NCBI RefSeq assembly: GCF_016009175.1
Contig: NZ_JADUCM010000010.1
Location: 102,421 to 166,420 of the forward strand
Length of the DNA: 64,000 nt
Direction of reading: 5' to 3'
Origin: Pseudomonas alkylphenolica
Lineage (GTDB): Bacteria > Pseudomonadota > Gammaproteobacteria > Pseudomonadales > Pseudomonadaceae
Below, one piece after another: positions 8,878 through 19,758 of the stretch. The notes beneath the pieces are model-generated. The model searched no databases. It worked only from the letters and a program-made list of their open reading frames with translations, and was not told the origin of the DNA. Made by a program: the position numbers and the translations under genes. Numbering within the stretch: position 1 is the stretch's first letter; each line of letters starts with the position of its first letter.

Positions 8878-11112
8878 TTACTGCACAGTGACCGGCACGG
8901 TACGAACGGTGCCCGGGACTGTGGTGAGGGTCGCTGTCGGTGATGCTGTCGGTGCCGCAGTGGTACTGGTGACAGTCAACCGCCAGCGTCCGGTCAGCGG
9001 TACAGGTGTGGTGCCCAGGGTGACCAGCCCGGTCGGGGTCGTGACCTGCACGGTCACCGAGTTGAGGAGGATGGCGGACGACGTACCGGAGATGTCCCAG
9101 GTGTAACGGTTGCCGGCGCGTACCGTGACCGTTGCAGCCGTGACGGTGAAGTTCTCCGAGATGATCGGCCGTGGCGTGACCTGCACGGTGACGGTGGCCG
9201 GTGCCGACAGGAGGCCTGTGCTGTCCCTGGCAATGTAGGTAAAGGTGGTGGTGAATGGCGCAAGTACTACCGCCGGTGGGGTGTAGGTGACCTGGGTGCC
9301 AGTGATGCTGACCGACCCTTGAGCGGGTTGGGTCACGCTGGCGATGGTCAACGGCAGATTGCCTTCCAGATCCGTGTCATTGGCCAGGACGTTGATCGGC
9401 AGGGCGACACCCTGGGTTGAGGCAGTGTCGTTGACTGCGGTTGGCGGCTGGTTAGGCGTTACGGTGACCGTCACCTTGGTGACCGCCGACTTCAACCCCT
9501 TGGTGTCCTGGGCACGGTAGGTAAAGGTCGCGGTCAATGGTGCGGTGACTACAGCTGGCGGCGTGTAGAGCACGGTCGTACTGTTGGTCAGCGCAACGGT
9601 GCCCTGGCCGGTTGCTGGCTGAGTAAGGTCAGTGATTGACAGCGGCACATCATTATCTGGGTCGCTGTCGTTGGCCAGCAGGCTCATGCTCAACGGCTGG
9701 TCGAAGCGGGTACTGCCGACATCCGGTTGCGCCACGGGCGCTCCGCTTGCCGGATCGACCGGTGCGTTACCAACCACCACCACCGCTTCGGTATCGCTGC
9801 CACCGGCGGCGGACTTGATCGTGACACTGGCTGGGGGTTGTGCCACATCGTTGACGGTCAGGGTTTGCAGGATGCCGGACTTGGACAGGCGGCCATAGCC
9901 CTGGGCAACCAGGTCGGGTACCTGAACTTCATCGCTGGAGCTGGCTTCGATCCGCAGGCGTTTATTGGCCCAGTCGTAGCGTGCGGTAGTGACTTTGACC
10001 ACGTCACTGAGCTTGCGCGACAAGGCAGTTGGACGCAGCGCGCCGGACGGATCGGTAGCGGTCACCACTATCACCGGTGGTGGCGCGGCGTTGCTCAGGT
10101 GGTTGGCGAAGAACAGACCATTGTTGTCGGGTGCGAGGTCGAACTGGCAGGGGGTCGGCGGCGTGCCGGGGACCAGTGCCACGGTTTCACGGAAGCACAG
10201 GGTGGCATTGCTTGGTGCCTTGGCATACACCTCGACACGAGTACCGTCCGCGTTGCGCCGATAGGTAGCGCGCTCCAGCTCGGCAGGTGTCTGTTTACGA
10301 TCATCATAGATTTTGCCGGACACGGTAAAGAGGTTGGTCTCGATTCGTCCGGCCGGGCCCTCGATACGTACGAAGTTGGTGTTAAAGGGGCTGCCGGTCA
10401 CCTGTTCTGTCAGGTTCGGGTCGCCGATGAAGCGTTCGGTTGCACCGGTATCCGGGTTGACCGCCGTGTAGGGGGCGACAACGGCATTGACGCTTCGCAG
10501 GAACGGGCCTAGCGCACCATTGAGCGCACCGCTGAAGTTACCTGGCGCACCGATGCCGACATCACGGGTGATGTTGATGGCACGCCGCCCGGGGGTGGTG
10601 ACGTTGACAGTCTCGACGCCATACGGGTGGGTGATTTTGTACGTACCGGCCTGCGGCACCGAGACGCGGATACGGATACGGGCAAAACTTTGCTGGTCGC
10701 CATCGACCGGGTTCTCGGCAGCGAACGCGGCCTCGACGCCGGCTACGTAGGCATCCATTTCGTAGCCGCTGTTGCCGACGGCCGGAATCGAAGTTTCCGC
10801 CAGGTACCAGAACATTTCCGGTGGCCAGTTATCCGGAAACACCAGCGGCAGGGCATCATCATAGATACCGGGCTCGGGCAGCAGTGTGCACATGTAGGCC
10901 GGTGGAGTCGACGCCGGAACCCGCGTACTGACGGCCCTTGATTGGCACAGCTCCATGGACAGGTTGTTGCTGTCCTGGTACCACATCGGGTAGCGCCCGG
11001 TGGCCAGGGTGTAGGGGCCGGGATCGACAGCCTTGAGGGCGGCCCAGGCGGTGCTGGTCAGCGTGAGGGAAAGCCCGGCGGCGCACAGCGCCAGGCGTGG
11101 CCAGTTGTTCAT
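8878..11112 (-). CDS. Secreted WYQD-domain protein with Ig/cadherin-like repeats
   Basis: A 744-residue exported protein. The start at 11112 is chosen because AGGAGG lies five bases before it and a signal peptide follows at once (MNNWPRLALC...AWA); an in-frame ATG 13 codons upstream has no such site. Residues ~25-430 are homologous to the whole of the neighbouring upstream protein: the GPYTLATGRYPMWYQD motif, a Cys pair about 18 residues apart, HPYGVE, and ITRDVGIGAP...GPFLR. After that come two clear Big/cadherin-like repeats, each with an LANDSDPDND or LANDTDLEGN type signature and ending in TVTVTP or TVQVTP, and a Thr/Val-rich third unit. Such repeats usually form rigid extracellular stalks. 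I do not know the family of the N-terminal domain. Co-operonic with curlins, so probably part of the surface matrix. Confidence 0.8.
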   Translation of the reverse strand: MNNWPRLALCAAGLSLTLTSTAWAALKAVDPGPYTLATGRYPMWYQDSNNLSMELCQSRAVSTRVPASTPPAYMCTLLPEPGIYDDALPLVFPDNWPPEMFWYLAETSIPAVGNSGYEMDAYVAGVEAAFAAENPVDGDQQSFARIRIRVSVPQAGTYKITHPYGVETVNVTTPGRRAINITRDVGIGAPGNFSGALNGALGPFLRSVNAVVAPYTAVNPDTGATERFIGDPNLTEQVTGSPFNTNFVRIEGPAGRIETNLFTVSGKIYDDRKQTPAELERATYRRNADGTRVEVYAKAPSNATLCFRETVALVPGTPPTPCQFDLAPDNNGLFFANHLSNAAPPPVIVVTATDPSGALRPTALSRKLSDVVKVTTARYDWANKRLRIEASSSDEVQVPDLVAQGYGRLSKSGILQTLTVNDVAQPPASVTIKSAAGGSDTEAVVVVGNAPVDPASGAPVAQPDVGSTRFDQPLSMSLLANDSDPDNDVPLSITDLTQPATGQGTVALTNSTTVLYTPPAVVTAPLTATFTYRAQDTKGLKSAVTKVTVTVTPNQPPTAVNDTASTQGVALPINVLANDTDLEGNLPLTIASVTQPAQGSVSITGTQVTYTPPAVVLAPFTTTFTYIARDSTGLLSAPATVTVQVTPRPIISENFTVTAATVTVRAGNRYTWDISGTSSAILLNSVTVQVTTPTGLVTLGTTPVPLTGRWRLTVTSTTAAPTASPTATLTTVPGTVRTVPVTVQ

Positions 11113-11147
11113 GTTGCCTCCTGCTACGGAACGTGGCGTGAAGATGT

Positions 11148-12494
11148 TCATGGCACGAGCTCCACTTCTTCGCTGTCGCTACCACCATTGGCGCTGGTCA
11201 CGGTGACTGTGGCCGGCGGAATCGGACTGAGGGGGGTGCTGAGCGTCTTGACCGCGCCATCGCCAAGCAGGGTGCCGATCACTGCGCCGTTTCCGGTGCT
11301 GGCCTTGAGCGCTGGGGGGCTGGTCTCATCACTGGAGGATGCAGTCAGGGTCAGAAGGCCGGAAGTCAGGCTGTATTCGGCGCGTTGAATGACCACCAGG
11401 TCGGTCAGCGGCATTGTCAGCGTGGTCGGGGTGTTGCTGGCGATTGCCAACTGGTTGTCGGCCGTCACCTGCAGGTTCACTGGCAGGGTAGGGTTGAGCA
11501 CTGACTGACCGTACCAGGCGCCGGTGGCGGTGGCTTCAGTGAGGCTCAGGCTCGGGGTCTGACTGATTAACGTGGCCGTGCCAGGGGGGGGAGGTGCCTG
11601 CACAAAGACGTCTTGCTGGGCGCGCAGGTTGCCGTTTTCGTTGTGGCGTGAGTAGGTGCTGCGCTGGGCAATCGCCGGGGTGGGGCGGACCACCTCGGAG
11701 AGTTTGCCGGAGACGGCAAACAGGTTGGTGCGCAGGTCCAGGCCGTTGGGCCCTTCGATGCGTACAAAGTTGGTGTTGAACGGGCTGCCGGTGACCGCTT
11801 CGCTCAGGTTCGGGTCGCCGATAAATTGTTCACTGGCGCCGGTCTGCGGGTTGCGCTCGATGTAAGGGCCACCGACACCACGCAAGAATGGGCCGACATC
11901 ACCTTTCAGGGCGCCGGTGTAGGTTTTCGGTGAGCCGATGCCGATGTCACGGGTCATGTTGATTGCACGACGTCCGCCGGCAGGGACATCGAACACTTCC
12001 ACGCCGTAGGGGTGGGTGACAATGTAGGTGCCAGCTGTCGGCACATCGACACGGATGCGCACCCGGGCAAAACTGATCTGGTCTCCATCATGCACTTCAT
12101 CGGCGGCGAAGGCCGCCTCGACCGCCGCACCATAGGTCAGGTCGATACCGCGGGCGGCGTCGACAAGGGCAGCATCGGCGGCAAACCAGAAGGTCTCGTC
12201 GGGATAGTTGGTAGGAAAACTGATAGGTTTGGTGTCGTCGAATACCCCAGGTGCCGGATTCAGGATGCACATGTACGAAGGTGCACCGGGTGCGCCGGCC
12301 ACCCGTGAGCTGACTGCCTTGGTCAGGCACAGGTCGAGGACCCGGCCATGGGTGTCTTGGTACCAGGCCGCAAAACCACCGGTGGCCGGTGCGTAAGGCC
12401 CGCGGTCTACGTCGTACAGCGCGGCCTGGGCCGGTGCCTGGGTCAGGCTGGCCAGTACCAGCAAGGCCAGTGGGTGGGGCGTTGGACGGTGCAT
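11148..12494 (-). CDS. Secreted WYQD-domain protein, first gene of curlin operon
   Basis: A 448-residue exported protein of a family I do not recognise. The reading frame stays open to 12680, but the start at 12494 is preferred: GAGAGGGAAC precedes it and a signal peptide follows (MHRPTPHPLALLVLASL...AQA). It is a paralogue of the next protein: GPYAPATGGFAAWYQD, the Cys pair in LDLCLTKAVSS...YMCILNPAPG, HPYGVEVFDVPAGGRRAINM, TGSPFNTNFVRIEGP, and a final TVTSANGGSDSEE segment just where the longer paralogue begins its Ig-like repeats. It lacks those repeats. A sigma54 promoter lies 55 bp upstream. The gene ends 35 bp before the paralogue's start. Role unknown; secretion and operon point to the cell surface. 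Confidence 0.78.
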   Translation of the reverse strand: MHRPTPHPLALLVLASLTQAPAQAALYDVDRGPYAPATGGFAAWYQDTHGRVLDLCLTKAVSSRVAGAPGAPSYMCILNPAPGVFDDTKPISFPTNYPDETFWFAADAALVDAARGIDLTYGAAVEAAFAADEVHDGDQISFARVRIRVDVPTAGTYIVTHPYGVEVFDVPAGGRRAINMTRDIGIGSPKTYTGALKGDVGPFLRGVGGPYIERNPQTGASEQFIGDPNLSEAVTGSPFNTNFVRIEGPNGLDLRTNLFAVSGKLSEVVRPTPAIAQRSTYSRHNENGNLRAQQDVFVQAPPPPGTATLISQTPSLSLTEATATGAWYGQSVLNPTLPVNLQVTADNQLAIASNTPTTLTMPLTDLVVIQRAEYSLTSGLLTLTASSSDETSPPALKASTGNGAVIGTLLGDGAVKTLSTPLSPIPPATVTVTSANGGSDSEEVELVP

Positions 12495-12548
12495 GAGTGT
12501 TCCCTCTCGCGTGTGGGCCCATGGACTTGGGTCGTCTGCTGAGGGTTT

Positions 12549-12564
12549 GGCAACATCCGTACCA
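12549..12564 (-). promoter_or_regulatory. Sigma54 (-24/-12) promoter of the curlin operon
   Basis: Minus-strand sequence TGGTACGGATGTTGCC matches the RpoN consensus TGGCACG-N4-TTGCW at nearly every position, with the required 10 bases between GG (-24) and GC (-12). It lies 55 bp before the ATG at 12494. It fits control by the NtrC-family regulator encoded at 19727-21154. Confidence 0.8.
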
Positions 12565-12605
12565 ACATGCGCAAAGCCTTGTAGTGCCTGGCTTGTAGCA
12601 AAATT

Positions 12606-12655
12606 TGGGGTCGCTGGGGCTGGCGGCTGTCGGGGCCGGTGCCCCAGGGTTGGGG
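12606..12655. promoter_or_regulatory. Cluster of TGGGG/CCCCA half-sites (candidate enhancer)
   Basis: TGGGG occurs at 12606, 12615 and 12651 and its complement CCCCA at 12642, 43-92 bp upstream of the minus-strand -24 element. The same half-sites form the palindrome in front of the multicopper oxidase gene. They may be the binding sites of the NtrC-type activator, but in GC-rich DNA such short G-runs are also frequent by chance. Confidence 0.35.
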
Positions 12656-12730
12656 GCAAACGGGGGAGTGTGCGGGGCAATCGGAAGTAACTGCGCTATA
12701 AGATAAGAAGTCATCTGCCGGGAGTTTGCG

Positions 12731-14200
12731 ATGGACCTGCAATCACGTCTGGAGTCGTCATCCCTGCCAGCAAGCGAGCACAGTCCGATAGCCAGCAAGC
12801 GGCCGTTCAACCTGCTGCGCTGGTATGCCTTTGTCAGCCTGGCGATCATCCTGTCGGTGGCCGTTGGGTTGGGGCTGATTTCCAGCCGTTTCGTGATCAA
12901 CGAAAGCATCGAGCGTGACGCGCTGCTGACCGCCCAGTTCATTCAGTCCATCGCCCTGGCTGAAGTGCGTCATGTGTCCATTCCCAATGTGCGGACCATG
13001 GGCGAACTGCTCGATCCCCGGCTCGACGAGAGCTTCCCCGACGTCAACCCTGAAGCACGGCGCGGTGCCCGCGGCGAATTCCTCGACCATATTGCGCACT
13101 TGCCCGACATGCTGCTGGCCAATATCTATGCCCCGGACCGGATCGTGATCTGGTCGAGCAATCCGGCACTGGTGGGGCGGATGATCGAGTCCGACGAAGA
13201 CCTTGAGCGTGCCTTCAACGACAAGATCCGGGTTTCGGCCAGTTATCACAGCGTTGATCAGGCGCGCGCCGAACAGAAATTCATTACCCCACCTGAACAC
13301 CTGTTCATCGAGAACTACATTCCGCTGTTCGATGCTGATGGCGATAACGTCACTGCGATGGTCGAAATCTACAAGGAACCGCGCGACCTGATCGGGCGTA
13401 TCGAGCGTGGCCTGATCCTGATCTGGATGGCCATCGCATTGGGGGCCGCTCTGGTGTATTGCGGCTTGTACTGGCTGATGTACCGGGCCAACCGGCAACT
13501 GGCGGTGCAACAAAAACGCTTGATCAACAATGAAACCTTCGTTGCCCTGGGCGAGATGTCGTCGGCAGTAGCGCACAGCCTGCGCAACCCGTTGGCAAGC
13601 ATCCGTTCCAGTGCCGAACTGGCGCAGGAAATTGAAGAGGGGCCGGCGCAGAAAAACATCGGCGACATCATCAGCCAGGTCGACCGCATGTCGCACTGGG
13701 TACGGCAATTGCTGCAATCCTTGCGGCCACTCAATGACGCCGCAGAAGTGGTGGAGCTTGAGCGTGTATTGCAGGACAGCCTCCAGGCCTTCAGCCTGCA
13801 ACTCAAGCGCCAGGGCATTGAAGTCCTGCGTGATGATCTGGCCCACGCCAAGGTGCTGAGCCAGCCGGTGTTGCTCGGGCAGATTTTCAACAGCCTGATC
13901 GCCAACGCCCTGGAAGCCATGGGCGAAGGCGGCACCTTGCGTGTCGAGCAGGTTCATCAAGGCCGCAAAACCCTGGTGCTGCGCCTGTGTGACAACGGCA
14001 AAGGCATGAACGACGCGCAGATGCGCATGGCCTTCAAACCCTTCTACACCACCAAGCAGGGCGGGTTGGGCGTTGGCCTGGTGCTGGTCAAGCGGATCAT
14101 GGAGCGCTTTGGCGGGTCGGCACGCCTTCACAGTCGTGAAGGCAAGGGGACCTGCATGCAATTGACCTTTCGGGTGGCGCGTGAGGCGATGCATGACTGA
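12731..14200 (+). CDS. Membrane sensor histidine kinase 1 (MnxS1/MnxS2-like)
   Basis: A 489-residue sensor kinase: membrane helices at about 32-54 and 222-248 flank a periplasmic sensor domain; then HisKA with His282 (SSAVAHSLRNPLASIRSS) and HATPase motifs (NALEAMGEGG, DNGKGMN, KQGGLGVGLVLVKRIM). The HSLRNPL form of the H-box and the GLGVGLVL G-box are typical of NtrB-like kinases that work with NtrC-type regulators. It is a close paralogue of the second kinase at 18262; the acceptor His is residue 282 in both. The arrangement of two kinases and one NtrC regulator recalls MnxS1/MnxS2/MnxR of P. putida GB-1, required for Mn(II) oxidation. GGGAG precedes the ATG. The signal sensed is not evident. 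Confidence 0.9.
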   Translation: MDLQSRLESSSLPASEHSPIASKRPFNLLRWYAFVSLAIILSVAVGLGLISSRFVINESIERDALLTAQFIQSIALAEVRHVSIPNVRTMGELLDPRLDESFPDVNPEARRGARGEFLDHIAHLPDMLLANIYAPDRIVIWSSNPALVGRMIESDEDLERAFNDKIRVSASYHSVDQARAEQKFITPPEHLFIENYIPLFDADGDNVTAMVEIYKEPRDLIGRIERGLILIWMAIALGAALVYCGLYWLMYRANRQLAVQQKRLINNETFVALGEMSSAVAHSLRNPLASIRSSAELAQEIEEGPAQKNIGDIISQVDRMSHWVRQLLQSLRPLNDAAEVVELERVLQDSLQAFSLQLKRQGIEVLRDDLAHAKVLSQPVLLGQIFNSLIANALEAMGEGGTLRVEQVHQGRKTLVLRLCDNGKGMNDAQMRMAFKPFYTTKQGGLGVGLVLVKRIMERFGGSARLHSREGKGTCMQLTFRVAREAMHD

Positions 14201-14227
14201 CGGCTTTCCCCGGTGAAAACCCGAAGC

Positions 14228-14245
14228 TGGGGGATGCATTCCCCA
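14228..14245. promoter_or_regulatory. 18-bp near-perfect palindrome, candidate enhancer site
   Basis: TGGGGGATGCATTCCCCA is palindromic at 16 of 18 positions. Its centre is about 86 bp upstream of the -24 element of the oxidase promoter, a normal distance for an NtrC-type activator site. It could instead act as a weak hairpin after the kinase gene, but no T-run follows. Confidence 0.45.
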
Positions 14246-14285
14246 CATTGTGTGAACATGGCTTCTCAGGCAGTAACGCTAACTG

Positions 14286-14298
14286 GTTGAAATTCAAC
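14286..14298. promoter_or_regulatory. Perfect 6-1-6 palindrome upstream of the oxidase promoter
   Basis: GTTGAA-A-TTCAAC is a perfect inverted repeat centred about 30 bp before the sigma54 -24 element. It may be a regulator site; no second copy was seen at the curlin operon promoter. Confidence 0.3.
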
Positions 14299-14321
14299 AA
14301 ATACACATCTTGAAATATCTT

Positions 14322-14337
14322 TGGCCAAGTAATTGCA
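14322..14337 (+). promoter_or_regulatory. Sigma54 (-24/-12) promoter of the multicopper oxidase gene
   Basis: TGGCCAAGTAATTGCA has the invariant GG and GC separated by exactly 10 bases and matches TGGC at -24 and TTGCA at -12. It is 40 bp before the ATG at 14377, leaving room for a start site near 14348 and a short leader with a GGTGA ribosome-binding site. Confidence 0.82.
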
Positions 14338-14376
14338 AATCGACATTAGCGGTTCGCAATCACTGGGTGAAAGATC

Positions 14377-17157
<2,781 letters not shown>

Positions 17158-17171
17158 GCAAAGGAGCGTGC

Positions 17172-18155
17172 ATGATGAAGCGATTGTCACTGTGGCTCGG
17201 CAGCGTGTTGTTGTGCTGGGCCCTCCAGGGGCTGGCGGAGGAGGCCACCCCCTGGGGCGCGGGGTATTTTCCCAATACGGTACTGACTGATCAGGACGGG
17301 CAGCAACTGCGTTTTTTTGATGACCTGATCAAGGGCAAGGTGGTGGTGATCAATTTCATCTTCACCGGGTGCGGCGATTCCTGCCCGCTGGAAACCGCAC
17401 GCCTGCGCCAGGTCCAGCAGTTGCTGGGGGACCGGGTCGGTCACGACGTGTTTTTCTACTCGATCAGTATCGACCCTATAAGCGACACGCCCGAGGTGCT
17501 CAAGGCCTATGCCGCGCGTTTCAAGGTCGGCCCGGGCTGGCGCTTTCTCACCGGTGACATCGACCAGATCAACGAGCTGCGCCGGCGCCTGGGGTTGTTC
17601 ATCGAGGGCGTCGACAATGGCCGTAGCCGCGATCACAACCTGAGCCTGATCGTGGGTAACCAGGCGACCGGTCGCTGGATGAAAGCCTCGCCTTTTGAAA
17701 ACCCGTGGATCCTCGCCGATCAGTTGGCCAACAGCCTGCAGAACTGGAAGCAGGCCAGCGAGGGCGAAAGCTATGCCGATGCGCCACAGATACGCCCACC
17801 CAGCAGTGGTGAGGAGTTGTTCCGTACCCGCTGCGCGGCGTGCCACAGTGTCGGCCCGCAAGACGGGCAAGGCATCGGCATGCGTGCAGTCGGGCCGGAC
17901 CTGCTCGGGGTTACCCAGCGGCGCGACCGGGCCTGGCTGAGCCGCTGGATTCGTGAACCGGACCGTATGCTCGCCGAGCGTGAAGCCCTGGCCGTGTCGC
18001 TGTTTGAACAGTACAACCGGGTGGCCATGCCCAACCTGCGGTTGAATCAGCAGGACACCGACAACCTGCTCGAATTTCTTGAGAAGGAAACGCAGCGTCA
18101 AGGCGTGCTGGAACAGGCCAACGCCACGGAAAGCGGGGCTGCCAAGGCTCAGTAA
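17172..18155 (+). CDS. SCO1/SenC copper chaperone fused to cytochrome c
   Basis: A 327-residue exported fusion. After a signal peptide (1-22) comes a thioredoxin-fold SCO domain with the copper ligands Cys67 and Cys71 (CGDSC) and His155 (DHNLSLIV). It is followed by a mono-haem cytochrome c domain with CAACH at 221-225 and a likely axial Met286 (VAMPNL). SCO proteins deliver copper or adjust thiols during copper-site assembly. A SCO beside the oxidase probably loads its copper, while the haem could carry electrons from the oxidised substrate or serve the reductive step. The start at 17172 is fixed by AAGGAG six bases upstream; a second ATG follows at once. The frame is open further upstream into the oxidase gene, but that part is not coding. 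Confidence 0.9.
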   Translation: MMKRLSLWLGSVLLCWALQGLAEEATPWGAGYFPNTVLTDQDGQQLRFFDDLIKGKVVVINFIFTGCGDSCPLETARLRQVQQLLGDRVGHDVFFYSISIDPISDTPEVLKAYAARFKVGPGWRFLTGDIDQINELRRRLGLFIEGVDNGRSRDHNLSLIVGNQATGRWMKASPFENPWILADQLANSLQNWKQASEGESYADAPQIRPPSSGEELFRTRCAACHSVGPQDGQGIGMRAVGPDLLGVTQRRDRAWLSRWIREPDRMLAEREALAVSLFEQYNRVAMPNLRLNQQDTDNLLEFLEKETQRQGVLEQANATESGAAKAQ

Positions 18156-18261
18156 AGGCAAAATACTATTACTTTGGCAGTAATCATTAGTATTGATGTA
18201 AAACAGCCGACGCTGGCTAGGCTATAAATTGTAAGAAAAAACAGCCCGCCAGGAAGAACCG

Positions 18262-19758
18262 ATGCAGGTGCTGAATAAGAAACTGGCCGATGAGGGCCGT
18301 GATCCAAACGCAGTCTCCGAACCTGTACCGCGTGAGTTCAATCTGCTGCGCTGGTTTTCAGTGGTCAGCCTGTTGATCATTGCCACGGTGGCGGTGGGCC
18401 TGGGGTATGTCTCGACGCGCTTCGTGGTCAACGACAGTGTCGAGCGTGACGCCATGCTCACCGCCGAGTTCATCCAGGCGATGGCCAAGGCCGAGGTGCG
18501 CCATTCGCGGATTCCGCCGGGCACTACCATGGCCCAGTTGCTCGATCCGCGCATGGACAATCAGCACCCGGGCATCAGCCCTGATCTGGCGGCCTCGACC
18601 CGTATCGAGTTTCTCGATCATGTCGAACACCTGCCCGATACCCTGCTGTCCAATGTCTATGCCCTGGACCGCACCATTGTCTGGTCCACCAACCCCGATC
18701 TGGTGGGCAAGAAAATCGAGGGCGACGACGACCTCGATGAGTCGTTCAATTCGCAGAAGCCGGTATCGGCCAGTTACCACAAGGCCGATGAAGACCGCGA
18801 CGAGCAGAAGTTCCAGCGTGAACCGGAATACCTGTTCATTGAAAACTACATTCCCATGTTCGACGAGAGCGGCACCCAGGTGCTGTCGATGGTGGAGGTG
18901 TACAAAGAGCCGCAAGACCTGGTACGTCGCATTCAACGTGGTTATGTGCTGATCTGGGCGTCGACCTTGATCGGCGGCGCGCTGATCTACTTTGGCCTGT
19001 TCTGGATCGTGCGCCGCGCCGCCAGCCTGTTGCGTACCCAGCAGACGCAGCTGGTTGCCAGCGAAACCTTTGTCGCCCTGGGCGAGATGTCGTCGGCTGT
19101 AGCCCATAGCCTGCGCAACCCGCTGGCCACCATCCGTTCCAGCGCCGAGTTGGCCCAGGAAGTTGCCAGCGAGCGCTCGCAGAAGAACATCGGCGACATC
19201 ATCAGCCAGGTTGACCGTATGTCGCGCTGGGTGCGTGAGCTACTGGTGTCGTTACGGCCATTGAAGGACGATGCGGAAGCCGTTGACCTGGTCGCGGCGC
19301 TCGAAGATACCTGCAGTGCCTTCGCCCAGCAGACCGAGCGTACCAAGGTGCAGCTGAGCGTCAGCGCGCCACCTGCTGCCCAGGTGGTGAGCCAGCCGGT
19401 GCTGCTCACGCAGATTCTCAACAGTTTGTTTTCCAATGCCCTGGAGGCCATGCCCAACGGCGGTCGGTTGACACTCGAAGTGCTGGCGCTGGAGAGCGAG
19501 CGCAAGGTCCAGCTAACCTTCAGTGATACCGGCAAAGGCATGAGCCAGCAGCAGGAACGTATGGTCTTCAAACCGTTTTTCACCACCAAGCAGGGCGGCC
19601 TGGGTGTCGGGCTGGTGCTGGTCAAACGAATAATGGAGCGGTTTGGCGGCGCGGTCAGTCTGACCAGTCGCGAGGAGGAAGGAACCCGTGTTTGCCTGAC
19701 GTTCAATGTTGCAACGGGAGGGGACCATGGAGCAGAGCATCCTGGTAGTGGAGGATGA
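18262..19758 (+). CDS. Membrane sensor histidine kinase 2 (MnxS2/MnxS1-like)
   Basis: A 498-residue paralogue of the kinase at 12731: the same two membrane helices around a periplasmic domain (shared NVYALDRTIVWSTNPDLVG-type and LFIENYIPMFD segments), His282 in SSAVAHSLRNPLATIRSS, and HATPase motifs NALEAMPNGG, DTGKGMS and GGLGVGLVLVKRIM. The last 32 bp overlap the response-regulator gene, a strong sign of translational coupling and partnership. Presumably both kinases feed the single NtrC-type regulator, which allows two signals to be combined. AGGAAG precedes the ATG. An imperfect AT-rich inverted repeat lies in the 106-bp gap before the gene (about 18165-18198). Confidence 0.9.
   Translation: MQVLNKKLADEGRDPNAVSEPVPREFNLLRWFSVVSLLIIATVAVGLGYVSTRFVVNDSVERDAMLTAEFIQAMAKAEVRHSRIPPGTTMAQLLDPRMDNQHPGISPDLAASTRIEFLDHVEHLPDTLLSNVYALDRTIVWSTNPDLVGKKIEGDDDLDESFNSQKPVSASYHKADEDRDEQKFQREPEYLFIENYIPMFDESGTQVLSMVEVYKEPQDLVRRIQRGYVLIWASTLIGGALIYFGLFWIVRRAASLLRTQQTQLVASETFVALGEMSSAVAHSLRNPLATIRSSAELAQEVASERSQKNIGDIISQVDRMSRWVRELLVSLRPLKDDAEAVDLVAALEDTCSAFAQQTERTKVQLSVSAPPAAQVVSQPVLLTQILNSLFSNALEAMPNGGRLTLEVLALESERKVQLTFSDTGKGMSQQQERMVFKPFFTTKQGGLGVGLVLVKRIMERFGGAVSLTSREEEGTRVCLTFNVATGGDHGAEHPGSGG

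Noticed and set aside
12570..12588. A second GGCAC...GC sequence on the minus strand as a sigma54 promoter
   Set aside because: The spacing between GG and GC is 9 or 14 bases instead of 10. The better element lies at 12549-12564.
12495..12680. Longer N-terminus for the first curlin-operon protein
   Set aside because: The extension has no ribosome-binding site, overlaps the sigma54 promoter and would hide the signal peptide that starts at 12494.
18165..18198. Terminator after the SCO-cytochrome gene
   Set aside because: The inverted repeat (AATACTA...TAGTATT) is interrupted by a bulge, AT-rich and without a T-run. It could be a regulator site but is too weak to list.
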